Origin: Dyadobacter endophyticus
GTDB taxonomy: Bacteria > Bacteroidota > Bacteroidia > Cytophagales > Spirosomataceae
Length of the DNA: 64,000 bases
Assembly (NCBI RefSeq): GCF_014641595.1
Contig: NZ_BMIA01000001.1
Coordinates: forward strand, 2,356,426-2,420,425
Direction: 5' to 3'
The translations under genes were made by a program, and so were the position numbers. The notes beneath the pieces were generated by a model that saw only the letters and a list, made by a program, of their open reading frames with translations, made no database searches and was not told the DNA's origin. Shown here one piece after another: positions 18,704 to 27,992 of this stretch. Numbering within the stretch: position 1 is the first letter of the stretch; the number at the start of each line of letters is the position of its first letter.

Positions 18704-21700
18704 ATGAAAAAACTCGCGCTACTTGCATGGGTACTTCCTGCGCTCGCATTCGGACAAACCACAACTCTCCGGCAAGGCTTCCAAACCCCGCCCGACGCCG
18801 CCAAACCGCGTGTGTGGTGGCACTGGATGAACGGCAATATCACCAAGGAAGGCATTGCCAAAGACCTTGAATGGATGAAACGCGTAGGCATAGGCGGTTT
18901 CCAGAATTTCGATGCGAGCCTTTTTACACCCAATGTGACGCCGAAGAAACTGGTGTTCATGACGCCGGAATGGAAGGACGCATTCAAACACACTACTGAT
19001 CTCGCAGAAAAACTGGGGCTCGAAATGGCCATTGCCGGCTCGCCCGGATGGAGCGTGACCGGCGGACCGTGGGTGCCGGCAGCCGACGCGATGAAAAAAT
19101 ATGTCTGGACCGAAACCCGGTTACCTGGCGGCCAGACATTCACCGGCAAACTTCCGCAACCTAAACCCGTAGCCGGCAAGTTTCAGAATGTGCCGCTGCC
19201 GGCCGAAGGCGGCATTACCGGACCTACCGGGGAAGTACCCGACTATTATGCCGACGCTGCGGTGATCGCGTACCGCTTGCCGGCTACCGACAAGCTTATG
19301 ACCTCCCTGAACCCGAAAGTAACTTCCAGCGGCGGCACATTCTCCGTCTCCGACCTGACCGACGGCGATTTGGGTAAAACCAGTCTGCTGCCTCCCGTGG
19401 AAGTAGGCCAGGATATGTGGATCCAATATGAATTTGATAGTCCACAGACTTTCAAGGCATTGACAATCGTAGGCGCGAGCTCGGGCGGGGCACTTGCAGA
19501 ATTCAACGGCGCACCGAACAATCGGACGTTGCGGGTAAGCGACGACGGCGTGAACTTCCGCGATGTGGCTCCCATCAAAGGCAGTACTGTCCCTCAAAAT
19601 ACCCTGGCATTCGCACCAGTAACCGCCAGATTCTATCGCATTGCATTCAAAACGCTACCGCCGCCATCTAATCCGTTCGCCGCGATGTTCGGCGGCAGCG
19701 GGGAGCCACCGAAGCCGGAGGGCGTGCAAGTTGCCGAAATCCTGCTCCATAATACCGATCGAATGGACCAGTTCGAAGAGAAGGCCGGTTTCAGCCCGTG
19801 GAAAGAGAATACAGCATCCTTTGTGCAGCCTGATGCCGATGCCATACCGCTCACCGATGTAGTTGACCTAACCTCCAAAATGAGTGCGGACGGCAGCCTG
19901 AACTGGACCCCACCGAACGGTAATTGGGTGATCGTGCGGCTTGGCTACTCGCTTACCGGTCGCAAAAACCATCCCGCGTCGCCGGAAGCAACCGGCCTGG
20001 AAGTGGACAAGCTGGATAAGGAGGCCGTTATGAAGTACATCAACACCTACCTCGACATGTACAAAGACGCTACGGGCGGCCAAATGGGTGCGAAAGGGTT
20101 GCAATATATGGTACTGGACAGCTACGAAGCGGGCCACATGACCTGGACGAAAGCGATGCCCGAGGAGTTCAAAAAACGACGTGGTTACGATATTACACCG
20201 TGGATTCCCGTCCTCACGGGGGCAGTAGTCAAAAGTGCGGCGGAAAGTGACCGGTTTCTGTGGGATTTCCGCAAAACGATCGGCGAGCTAATCGTCGAAA
20301 ATCATTACGAGGCCATCGGCGATGCATTGAAGGCCCGGGGAATGAAACGTTACACCGAGTCGCACGAGGGCGGGCGCATTTACCTGGCCGATGGCATGGA
20401 TGTGAAGCGCAAGGCCGACGTCCCGATGGCCGCGATGTGGACGCCCGGCAGCCTGGCGGGTGGTGCCGACGAGGAAGTCCGTAGTGAGGCCGATATCCGT
20501 GAATCGGCATCGGTAGCACATATTTACGGGCAAAATCTCGTCGCCGCCGAGTCGATGACGTCCGTCGGCAATGCATTTACCTGGTATCCTGAAAAGCTGA
20601 AACGCACCGCCGATCTTGAAATGGCCTCCGGTTTGAACCGTTTCGTGATCCATACTTCGGTGCACCAGCCACTCGACGACAAGAAGCCGGGCTTCTCATT
20701 GGGGCCATTCGGACAGTATTTCACCCGACAGGAAACCTGGGCCGAGCAGGCGAAGGCGTGGATGGATTATCTGGGCAGGAGCTGCTTCATGCTGCAACAG
20801 GGCAAGCCGGTGGTGGATGTGCTCTATTACTACGGAGAGAATTCCAATATCACGCAGATTTCCACTCAAAAACTGCCCGCTATCCCGGCAGGCTATGCTT
20901 TTGATTTTGCGAATGCGAGTGTGGTCAAAAATATGCTGAAAGTAGAAAAAGGCGCTATCGTAACGCCATCGGGGCAACAGTACCGTTTGCTCGTGCTCGA
21001 TTCTACCGCCCGCAATATGACTTTGCCGGTGCTTCAAAAGATCGGCGAGCTGGTAGCTTCCGGCATGAAGGTGGCGGGCGTAAAACCCGAACGCTCCCCC
21101 AGCCTGAGCGACGATGCCTCGGCATTCGGTGCGCTGGTAAACCAGATTTGGCGCAACTCAAATGTTTCCTCACAGCCGCTGGAAACCGTTTTGAGCAGCA
21201 TTATCCCCAAAGACGTGACCGTTACTGGCGAGAAAGCGAAGATTCTTTACGTGCACCGCCAAACGGCCGACAGCGATATTTACTGGCTCGACAGCCGCAG
21301 CAACGACGCTAACGAGGCGCAGGTCAGCTTCCGGGTTACCGATAAAGTCCCGCTACTCTGGAACCCCGAAACCGGAAAAATCAGCAAGGTATCCTACCAC
21401 ATCGCCGAAGGGCGCACCACCATACCGTTGAAATTCGACTCCTGGCAGGCCTATTTCATCGTTTTTAGTGCGAAAGCAGCCGCGAATTCTTACACTGCGC
21501 CGGTTTGGGCGGAATCGGAAATCGCGGGCGTTACGGGCGCGTGGACCGTCCGCTTCCAGCCGGGCCTGGGCGCTCCCTCACAGGCCCGGCTGAATGCCCT
21601 CACGTCGCTTTCGGAGAATGCGGATGCGGGTATCAGGTATTTCTCGGGAACTGCTACTTATGAAAATACTTTAAATGCACCCGCTATCAGTAAGAATGCG

Positions 21701-22006
21701 CGATACTGGCTGGATCTGGGCGATGTCAAAAATTTGGCCGAAGTGATTGTCAACGGTAAAAACGTAGGTATTACCTGGAAAAAACCGTTCCGCATAGATG
21801 TCACCGAGGCGTTGAAAAAAGGTTCCAACAGCATTCAGGTGAAGGTTACCAATACCTGGGTGAACCGGCTGATCGGCGACGCGCAACCCGGCGTGACGAA
21901 CAAGATCACTTTTACGACAATGCCATTTTACAAAGCCGATTCCCCGTTGCTGCCCAGCGGCTTACTCGGGCCGGTGAAATTGATCGCTGCATCGCCCGCG
22001 AAATAA
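18704..22006 (+). CDS. GH106 alpha-L-rhamnosidase, secreted
   Basis: The 1100-aa product has a signal peptide ending near residue 17 (AFGQ). It opens with the GH106 hallmark PPDAAKPRVWWHWMNGNIT followed by DLEWMKRVGIGGFQNFD. Residues about 205-340 resemble an inserted discoidin-like beta-sandwich (SDLTDGDLGKTS to RFYRIAFKTL). The catalytic TIM barrel continues to about residue 750 (VLDSYEAGHMTW, YTESHEGGRIY, AESMTSVGNAFTWYPEKLK). A C-terminal beta-sandwich (about 1000-1070: DLGDVKNLAEVIVNGKNVGITWKKPF) resembles those in GH2/GH106. It hydrolyses terminal alpha-L-rhamnose from pectin or other glycans. It stands alone, ending at a strong inverted repeat. Confidence 0.9.
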   Translation: MKKLALLAWVLPALAFGQTTTLRQGFQTPPDAAKPRVWWHWMNGNITKEGIAKDLEWMKRVGIGGFQNFDASLFTPNVTPKKLVFMTPEWKDAFKHTTDLAEKLGLEMAIAGSPGWSVTGGPWVPAADAMKKYVWTETRLPGGQTFTGKLPQPKPVAGKFQNVPLPAEGGITGPTGEVPDYYADAAVIAYRLPATDKLMTSLNPKVTSSGGTFSVSDLTDGDLGKTSLLPPVEVGQDMWIQYEFDSPQTFKALTIVGASSGGALAEFNGAPNNRTLRVSDDGVNFRDVAPIKGSTVPQNTLAFAPVTARFYRIAFKTLPPPSNPFAAMFGGSGEPPKPEGVQVAEILLHNTDRMDQFEEKAGFSPWKENTASFVQPDADAIPLTDVVDLTSKMSADGSLNWTPPNGNWVIVRLGYSLTGRKNHPASPEATGLEVDKLDKEAVMKYINTYLDMYKDATGGQMGAKGLQYMVLDSYEAGHMTWTKAMPEEFKKRRGYDITPWIPVLTGAVVKSAAESDRFLWDFRKTIGELIVENHYEAIGDALKARGMKRYTESHEGGRIYLADGMDVKRKADVPMAAMWTPGSLAGGADEEVRSEADIRESASVAHIYGQNLVAAESMTSVGNAFTWYPEKLKRTADLEMASGLNRFVIHTSVHQPLDDKKPGFSLGPFGQYFTRQETWAEQAKAWMDYLGRSCFMLQQGKPVVDVLYYYGENSNITQISTQKLPAIPAGYAFDFANASVVKNMLKVEKGAIVTPSGQQYRLLVLDSTARNMTLPVLQKIGELVASGMKVAGVKPERSPSLSDDASAFGALVNQIWRNSNVSSQPLETVLSSIIPKDVTVTGEKAKILYVHRQTADSDIYWLDSRSNDANEAQVSFRVTDKVPLLWNPETGKISKVSYHIAEGRTTIPLKFDSWQAYFIVFSAKAAANSYTAPVWAESEIAGVTGAWTVRFQPGLGAPSQARLNALTSLSENADAGIRYFSGTATYENTLNAPAISKNARYWLDLGDVKNLAEVIVNGKNVGITWKKPFRIDVTEALKKGSNSIQVKVTNTWVNRLIGDAQPGVTNKITFTTMPFYKADSPLLPSGLLGPVKLIAASPAK

Positions 22007-22026
22007 GGCAAATGGGTTGATTAGGA

Positions 22027-22088
22027 AATGGTCATGTATCGTCAGGGAGAATCATGTGCTGCCCCATTCCTGACAACACATGACCATT
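22027..22088. terminator. Bidirectional hairpin between GH106 and a convergent gene
   Basis: AATGGTCATGT-GTCAGGGA on the left pairs with TTCCTGAC-ACATGACCATT on the right with two small mismatches and an 18-nt loop. It lies between convergent stop codons (22006 + and 22102 -). Neither side has a strong T-run, so termination is likely but not certain. Confidence 0.6.
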
Positions 22089-22101
22089 CTTGCCCCTACC
22101 A

Positions 22102-22788
22102 TTAACAAGTCCGCGGGCACGGAGCGCTCAGGTCGTAATAGCCGCTTTCCTCTTCAAGGCTTAGCGCACCACTATTATCGCTCCCACGGTTGGCAATGCC
22201 CTGAAATAGCAAGCCGAAAGAATAAGAGCCGGTCAATTCCTTTTGGACCGCCTCGCCGGCCGCGGGGAAATACCGGTGCAGCACAAAGCGAATATAGATC
22301 TTCGGCATTTTCTCAAACCTGAAAAGTGCGGCCAGCAGCTCTTTTACGGGGTAATTGTAGCCATTCAGAAAACCGTACTGCGTGCGAAACAGCGGACTGG
22401 TAATTTCTCCGGCATGTCCCTTTTCTTCCCAATATTTAATCCATTGTCTTGCCAAAACATCAGGCACATTGCCACCCGGACCGTCTCCCGCTTCCCGGAA
22501 ATCGCCCGGGGCGTGTGCATAATAGGGCGTAATGATTTGTCCGGCGCTGTCAACGCCGAAGAGCACGAGTTTGAATTTGGTTTCCTCCGTATCAAAGCCA
22601 AAACGCACTTTTATAGTGGAAATGCCTGGCGTCGACACGAGTGTTTCAAAATCGTTTCCGTCAAAGAAATCGCCTAAAAGGAGTTTGCTCCCCAAATTAA
22701 AAAAGCCAAAGGGCTCACGGCTGTGTTCCAATGCCTGCCACTGGGCAGCCCATTTTGCAAAAACTTCGTCACTGATAAACTTAGGCAT
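22102..22788 (-). CDS. Conserved-looking hypothetical protein, 228 aa
   Basis: I do not recognise a named domain. The protein is soluble, has no signal peptide, and shows a beta-rich centre (STIKVRFGFDTEETKFKLVLFGVDSAGQIITPYYAHAPGD). It ends in a Cys-Pro-rich tail (YDLSAPCPRTC) that I associate with an uncharacterised Bacteroidota family; this is memory, not a search result. It is convergent with GH106 and followed upstream by a 444-bp gap. No operon partner. Confidence 0.65.
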   Translation of the reverse strand: MPKFISDEVFAKWAAQWQALEHSREPFGFFNLGSKLLLGDFFDGNDFETLVSTPGISTIKVRFGFDTEETKFKLVLFGVDSAGQIITPYYAHAPGDFREAGDGPGGNVPDVLARQWIKYWEEKGHAGEITSPLFRTQYGFLNGYNYPVKELLAALFRFEKMPKIYIRFVLHRYFPAAGEAVQKELTGSYSFGLLFQGIANRGSDNSGALSLEEESGYYDLSAPCPRTC

Positions 22789-23232
22789 GTTCGCTGAGAT
22801 TTAGTGGTTAAAAAAGGCATTTGCTTTCCGATCATCCGGAGCAACCCGCATCCGGACAATGGAAAGCAATATACCTAAGGGCAAGGAAGTGATGTAACTA
22901 ATTCGTCAAGAACTAGAATTAATTCGATTAATCGGTTAGGTTACAATTTCTTGTTGGGGTCTACGGGGAACGGCCCTTGGGGGCTGGGATTCGGAGAACT
23001 GTCAGTTCCCCGAATCATTTAAGCTACCCCGGATTTTAGTTTGATGATTTCAGACGCAAGAGCCAATCAGGATTATTTTTCAGCACCCGTCCCGATTGAC
23101 ATGTCAAAGTTCCGCAAAGCAAGGACAGCGTGTAAGCGTGGAAACACCTGAATACAAAAACAGGTGTTTTCCGGGGGGCAAGGGGGCTCCCGTATTTTCC
23201 CTTCCGTGTCGAAGCTCCTCCGGGAGCCGATT
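22789..23232. other. 444-bp intergenic region with two hairpins
   Basis: I see no gene here. It contains a palindrome at 22988-23016 (GATTCGG-GAACTG / CAGTTC-CCGAATC, one mismatch) and a perfect 9-bp stem at 23142-23169 (AAACACCTG / CAGGTGTTT, 10-nt loop), which could terminate the minus-strand EEP gene. The upstream promoter of the minus-strand 228-aa gene should also lie here. Confidence 0.5.
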
Positions 23233-24297
23233 TCAGTCCGGTACTTCTTTGGCGATTTTTTCATTCGCCAGCTCAATATCCTCCGGTTCGGCATCGGGCG
23301 CGTCCTGCTCACTGCTCGCCGACCGCTCATATTGCAGGGAAATCAGGATAGGGAAATGGTCCGACGAGAAGTTTTCCAGCCGGGCGAGTCTCACCAGCTT
23401 AAAATCCGTTGAACAGAACACATGATCGAGCGGAAAGCGCAACAAAGGCATTTTGGCGTGGAACGTGTTGAAGAAGCCGCGGCCGATACGCGGATCGAGC
23501 AAGCCGCTGATCCGGGTAAAAAGATCCGTGGTGTACGACCAGGCCACGTCGTTGAGGTCCCCCACCACAATACAAGGTAAACGGCTCTTCTTCACTTCTT
23601 TCGCCACCAGCAAAAGCTCCTTGTCGCGCTCGGTCGAATGCAGGTTTTCGCCGGGAACAGGCGGCGTGGGATGTACACAATAGAGCTGCACTTTTTGGCC
23701 GGAAGGCAATGTTACGAGTACTTTAATGGACGGTATTTCCTCATCTACCAGGTAGCGTACCGCTATTTCAGAAAGCTCCAATTTCGAGTAAAGCAACATT
23801 CCGTAGGTATTTTCCAGCGGCACCGGCACCTCATGCGGGTAGTTATCGCGCAACGCCAAGGTGTTTTCATGCCAAAATTTGTCGGTTTCCAAAAGCAGTA
23901 CGACGTCGGGGTCGTGTTTCCGGATCAGATTCAGGCAGCCGGTCGTATTTTGGTTATCCTGAAATACATTGGAGGATAGAATCGACAGCCTGTTTTCCGG
24001 CAGATCTTTCCGAGCAGGCAGGATTACCTTACCCGCAAGCGGTGTAAATGGGTAGATCAGGTAGCAAAGGTAAATGCTGTTTAAAACAAATACGGCGGAC
24101 AACGTCTGCGTCTGCAAGTCGGTAGAAGAAAACAGGCTGAGATGAAGGCCGGCAATGGCCACGCTGAGGACGAGTTTTTGCAACCTGGGGTATTCGAAAA
24201 CCCGGAATGTCCAGTAGTCGCTACGGACCAGCGGAATAAGCGACATCAGAACGACCACCACGCCGGCGACTTCCAGAAAGGTTTTGAAATAGTGCAT
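23233..24297 (-). CDS. Membrane-anchored endonuclease/exonuclease/phosphatase-family protein
   Basis: The 354-aa product has three N-terminal membrane helices (about 5-25, 38-57 and 64-84), then an EEP fold. Visible active-site elements are Asn in SSNVFQDN (about 109), Glu in LLLETDKFW, His in YCVHPTPPVPG, Asp-Leu-Asn in VVGDLNDVAW, Asp-His in FPLDHVFCS and the terminal SDHFPI. The C-terminal 25 residues are acidic and low complexity. Bacterial membrane EEP proteins with this layout are mostly uncharacterised; substrate could be a phosphodiester or nucleic acid. Confidence 0.85.
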   Translation of the reverse strand: MHYFKTFLEVAGVVVVLMSLIPLVRSDYWTFRVFEYPRLQKLVLSVAIAGLHLSLFSSTDLQTQTLSAVFVLNSIYLCYLIYPFTPLAGKVILPARKDLPENRLSILSSNVFQDNQNTTGCLNLIRKHDPDVVLLLETDKFWHENTLALRDNYPHEVPVPLENTYGMLLYSKLELSEIAVRYLVDEEIPSIKVLVTLPSGQKVQLYCVHPTPPVPGENLHSTERDKELLLVAKEVKKSRLPCIVVGDLNDVAWSYTTDLFTRISGLLDPRIGRGFFNTFHAKMPLLRFPLDHVFCSTDFKLVRLARLENFSSDHFPILISLQYERSASSEQDAPDAEPEDIELANEKIAKEVPD

Positions 24298-24447
24298 TGT
24301 TCAGTTAAGGTAATAACTGCAATATTTCAATTATTCCCCGTCATTTCAACTATCGGCGTGCAGGATGCGCTACTTTTTTACCGCTTTGGCAGATTTGTTA
24401 TCGGGAAATAAATCCCTTTATTCGCAGTTCCATCAATCCACCAGATT

Positions 24448-26022
24448 ATGAAATTCCTGCCCGGTTTATTCTTTTTTTCGTGGTTCGTTGCTGCCCAGGC
24501 TCTGGCCCAGAAGCCCGCTCCAACAAGGGTAATCACCTACCGGAATCCCGTGATTGCGGGCGATTTTGCGGATCCGTCGGTCATTCGGGTGGGTAACACG
24601 TATTATGCGGCCGGCACGTCTTCGGAATGGGGGCCCGCCTACCCCATTTACAGTTCCAAAGACCTGGTGAATTGGGAGTACGTAGGTCCGGTGTTCGCAG
24701 AGCTGCCCAAATGGACGATGGGAAGTTATTGGGCGCCCGAGTTGTTTTTTCGGAATGGCACTTTCTATGTTTACTATACTGCCCGCCGGAAATCGGACAA
24801 GCAATCGGTGATCGGTGTAGCCAGCACGAAGGATATCAGAAAGGGATTCAAAGACCACGGCATTATCATCGAATGGACCAAAGAGGCCATCGACGCTTAT
24901 GTTGTGGAGGATAAGGGAAAACTGTTCATTACCTGGAAGGCTTATGGTCTGGACAAAGACCGGGGTATTGAACTGCTCGGTGCCGAGCTTTCGCCGGATG
25001 GCCTTAAATTGGCCGGAAAGGAATTCAGCCTCATCAAGGCAGACCCGGCAGGATGGGAAGCCGGCGGGGCCGAAGGACAGGCTATATTTAAAAGAGGCAA
25101 TTACTGGTATATGCTCTATTCCGGCAATGCCTGCTGCGGCGATCGCTGCGACTACCAGGTGGGGCTCGCCAGGGCCGAAAAGCTGCAAGGGCCATGGACC
25201 AAACACACGGGCAACCCGGTACTTTTTGGGGATAATTTCTGGAAATGCCCGGGACACGGTACCGTGGTGGTGACACCGGATCGCCGGTATTTTTACCTGC
25301 ACCACGCCTATAACGGCACCGATTTCACGTTTGCCGGCCGACAGGGCGTGCTCAGCGAGCTGGTTTGGGACGAAACAACCCACTGGCCTGCATTCAGATA
25401 TGGCAAAACGCCCCCCGCGCAGGCCGAGTCACCCACCGGCGTGGGACCTGTACCGCAGCAAACGCTCAACTTTTCGGTTAACTATGAGCGTGACACCTTG
25501 CGGCTTCCCTGGGTGTTCGACGCAAGCCTGCCAAAGCCGAAATTCGATATCAGGGCATCGGCGCTGGAAATCGAATGCGAAAATCCAGCCATAACGGGTA
25601 ACTTTTTAGGTCATACCATTAAAAACGGCAGCTACACCTTCGCAACCGAATTCGTGATCAAAGACACCGCCTTCCACAACATTATCCTTTACGGCGATGC
25701 ACACAATGCCATTGGCTACGGTGCCGGCCAGAACCGCGTGGAGCTTTGGCAAGTGAAAGACGGCAAACGCGAAACCCTTCAAAAACAGGAGATTCCCGAT
25801 AAATACAAGAATATCCGGCTGGAACTGCAAAGCCGCTATGGCCGCTTCTACACATTCAGCTGGGCTGTAAAAGGTCAGAAGATCGACTCGCTGACCAGCC
25901 CGCTGCAATTGGAAGCTCCCTGGCTGCCGCGCTGGGACCGGGCACCGAGAGTAGGGATCAGCATTACCGGCCCGGCGAACCAGAAAAGTGAATTTAAGGC
26001 GATTGAAATGAAGTACGAATAA
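24448..26022 (+). CDS. Secreted GH43 glycosidase with C-terminal beta-sandwich
   Basis: The 524-aa product has a signal peptide ending near residue 21 (ALAQ). The N-terminal propeller carries GH43 catalytic acids: Asp42 (GDFADPSVIR), Asp149 (EAIDAYVVEDKG) and Glu209 (GGAEGQAIF). Residues about 340-524 form an extra beta-sandwich of the concanavalin-like/DUF1349 kind seen in exo-acting arabinanases and xylosidases. A Cys cluster (NACCGDRCDY, about 233-242) may form disulfides or a metal site in the loop. Predicted activity is on arabinan, xylan or a related glycan. A hairpin follows the gene. Confidence 0.9.
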   Translation: MKFLPGLFFFSWFVAAQALAQKPAPTRVITYRNPVIAGDFADPSVIRVGNTYYAAGTSSEWGPAYPIYSSKDLVNWEYVGPVFAELPKWTMGSYWAPELFFRNGTFYVYYTARRKSDKQSVIGVASTKDIRKGFKDHGIIIEWTKEAIDAYVVEDKGKLFITWKAYGLDKDRGIELLGAELSPDGLKLAGKEFSLIKADPAGWEAGGAEGQAIFKRGNYWYMLYSGNACCGDRCDYQVGLARAEKLQGPWTKHTGNPVLFGDNFWKCPGHGTVVVTPDRRYFYLHHAYNGTDFTFAGRQGVLSELVWDETTHWPAFRYGKTPPAQAESPTGVGPVPQQTLNFSVNYERDTLRLPWVFDASLPKPKFDIRASALEIECENPAITGNFLGHTIKNGSYTFATEFVIKDTAFHNIILYGDAHNAIGYGAGQNRVELWQVKDGKRETLQKQEIPDKYKNIRLELQSRYGRFYTFSWAVKGQKIDSLTSPLQLEAPWLPRWDRAPRVGISITGPANQKSEFKAIEMKYE

Positions 26023-26072
26023 AAGTATCGCAGCATCAACTTGGATAAATGGAACGTCACTTCCATAACAAA

Positions 26073-26106
26073 TAAGGTCTGCAAACACATTGGCTTGCAG
26101 ACCTTA
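26073..26106. terminator. Perfect 12-bp hairpin, likely bidirectional terminator
   Basis: TAAGGTCTGCAA and TTGCAGACCTTA pair perfectly around a 10-nt loop. It lies between the GH43 gene (+) and a 42-aa gene (-). On the minus strand the stem is followed by TTTGTTATG, giving the better U-tract. Confidence 0.65.
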
Positions 26107-26181
26107 CTTACATATTCAGCGCTTTGATAAGGGCTTGCCGCCCCAAAAGTTAGTTCAGTTCATTTTTCGAGGGGCTCTTCC

Positions 26182-26310
26182 CTACTTCGAGGGTTGGTCG
26201 GTCATTTCGGCTTTCCGCAGTTCCAGTACGATCCGAATGCCCATGCCGGCAATCACCACCGCAATCCCAAGCTGAGCCAGACCTGCCCACATGCTAATAG
26301 TCCATTCCAT
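26182..26310 (-). CDS. Small 42-aa single-span membrane protein
   Basis: This frame is too short for most gene finders. It starts at ATG 26310 and encodes MEWTISMWAGLAQLG, then one hydrophobic helix (about 8-29, IAVVIAGMGIRIVLEL) and a charged tail ending TDQPSK. The helix, the N-terminal Trp and the positive-inside C-flank look like a real small membrane protein. The gene has its own 520-bp gap and a terminator-like hairpin downstream. Function unknown. Confidence 0.55.
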   Translation of the reverse strand: MEWTISMWAGLAQLGIAVVIAGMGIRIVLELRKAEMTDQPSK

Positions 26311-26443
26311 TATTGTATCGATTTAATTTTCAACACAAAATAAAAACGACGAAGGCTGCAATTAAAGTGTTATCAATTAACCGGTTATCATAATTAGTAA
26401 ACGGCTAAAAACAGGTTTTTCAAAAAAATCCGTGCCAACCATA

Positions 26444-26473
26444 TTGCAGAATCTAAATTCATTTTTAACTTTG
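26444..26473 (+). promoter_or_regulatory. Bacteroidota-type promoter of the DUF4153-like gene
   Basis: A -33-like TTG at 26444-26446 is followed after 19 bp by TAACTTTG (26466-26473), a full TAnnTTTG match. The predicted leader to ATG 26546 is about 67 nt. Confidence 0.55.
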
Positions 26474-26545
26474 AAATACAAAGTACTTTTAATCACACTC
26501 ACTCAGCACTGAAAAAAGCTAATTCCAATTTTCAATCATGGTTTT

Positions 26546-27805
26546 ATGCGCGAAGAAATCCTGTTAAATCAACACAATGCCCTGCAACTGGAAAAGTTGT
26601 ACCGTGGCAACAAGCCCGGCTTTAAGGCAGCTTTCAATGCACTGTACCCCGAATTACCCGGGAATCCGCTCGCGGAAGGATGGTACCAGCGGCTCAATTT
26701 CGGTCAGGACGAACTTTCCGGGGGGGCAGGTGCGTGGGGTACGCCCGGCGAGCGCACATTTGTGGTGGCGGCTTCGCTCTTCGCCGCACTGATCGCCAAG
26801 CTGCCCGAAATGCTTTCCATCAGCGAAGACTTTTTCTATCCACGCAATATCGGTTTCATAGTCGCTCCTGTGCTAATGGCCTATTTTGCATGGAAAAACT
26901 TCATTTCGTGGAAAACCCGGGGCTTAGCAATCCTGTTACTCGTCGCATCGGCAGTATTTATCAACTGGCTGCCCCAGAATGAAAAGAGCGACACGCTGAT
27001 CCTGTCGTGCATTCACCTCCCGCTCTGGCTGTGGTCGCTGCTGGGCGCGGCGTACAATGGCGGAAAATGGAGAAAAGGCGCAAACTGGCTGGAATTCCTG
27101 CGTTACACCGGCGAACTGGTAGTAATGTCGGGGCTGCTGGTCTTATCCGGCGGGCTCACTACCGCCATTACCATCGGGCTTTTCAAGCTGATTGGCTGGG
27201 ATATTCAGGAATTTTACTTTCAATATATCGTGATTTGCGGGCTTTCCGCCGTGCCTATCGTCGCCACCTTCATAACCCGTGTACAGCCAACGCTCGTCAG
27301 CAAGGTTTCACCGGTTATCGCGAAGCTGTTCAGCCCGGTGGCGCTGGTCATGCTGGTGGTATACCTGGTGGCAACGCTTGTAGCCGGCAAAAGTCCCTAT
27401 CACGATCGGGAATTCCTCGTGCTTTTCAACGGATTGCTGGTCGGTGTGATGGCCCTGATCTTCTTTTCGGTAGCCGAAACCGACCAATCGGGCAGTAACC
27501 GGGGCCAAATTGTACTGCTGTTCCTCTTATCGGCGGTGACACTGCTTGTGAATAGCATTGCATTGTCGGCGGTTCTGTTCAGAATTTCGGAATGGGGGCT
27601 GACGCCGAACCGCGCCGCGGTGCTGGGCGCTAATGTGCTGATGCTGGCCCATTTGTTTTATATCGGACTAAAACTTTTTTCCGTGCTCAGCAAAAGAACC
27701 AGCCTGTCGGCCGTGGGTGCGTCGCTGGCGGTATTCCTGCCTCTTTATAGCATTTGGAGCGCCACCGTAATCTTTCTCTTCCCGTTGATTTTCGGATTTA
27801 AATAG
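26546..27805 (+). CDS. DUF4153-like polytopic membrane protein
   Basis: The 419-aa product has a soluble N-terminal segment of about 70 residues, then 10-11 membrane helices to the C-terminus. The layout and the segments PRNIGFIVAPVLMAYFAWKN and LRYTGELVVMSGLLVLSGGLTTAITIGLF resemble the DUF4153 family, which has no known function. It has its own promoter and terminator, so it is likely monocistronic. Confidence in membrane topology is high; in the family name, moderate. Confidence 0.7.
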   Translation: MREEILLNQHNALQLEKLYRGNKPGFKAAFNALYPELPGNPLAEGWYQRLNFGQDELSGGAGAWGTPGERTFVVAASLFAALIAKLPEMLSISEDFFYPRNIGFIVAPVLMAYFAWKNFISWKTRGLAILLLVASAVFINWLPQNEKSDTLILSCIHLPLWLWSLLGAAYNGGKWRKGANWLEFLRYTGELVVMSGLLVLSGGLTTAITIGLFKLIGWDIQEFYFQYIVICGLSAVPIVATFITRVQPTLVSKVSPVIAKLFSPVALVMLVVYLVATLVAGKSPYHDREFLVLFNGLLVGVMALIFFSVAETDQSGSNRGQIVLLFLLSAVTLLVNSIALSAVLFRISEWGLTPNRAAVLGANVLMLAHLFYIGLKLFSVLSKRTSLSAVGASLAVFLPLYSIWSATVIFLFPLIFGFK

Positions 27806-27850
27806 CGCACTTGCAAAACATTGCAGGAATGAAGATTTCTCCCAACACGG

Positions 27851-27886
27851 AAAGGCTGTCGGATCACCGGCAGCCTTTTTCGTTTT
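27851..27886 (+). terminator. Intrinsic terminator after DUF4153-like gene
   Basis: AAAGGCTGTCGG and CCGGCAGCCTTT pair around ATCA, followed by TTCGTTTTA. Classical rho-independent terminator 46 bp after the stop. Confidence 0.85.
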
Positions 27887-27923
27887 AAAGGCGATCTGAG
27901 ATATTTGTAACTCTTGCTGTAAT

Positions 27924-27961
27924 CCTTGTACGCTCCTGGCGCGGGCAGTCTGCCATCTTTG
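27924..27961 (+). promoter_or_regulatory. Candidate promoter of the FabG-like SDR
   Basis: CCTTG at 27924-27928 and CATCTTTG at 27954-27961 resemble the -33 and -7 boxes with 25-bp spacing. The -7 box has one mismatch (C for T). Leader to ATG 27993 would be about 25 nt. Confidence 0.35.
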
Positions 27962-27992
27962 TAATGTTCTTTAACACTAAACAAAAACGACC

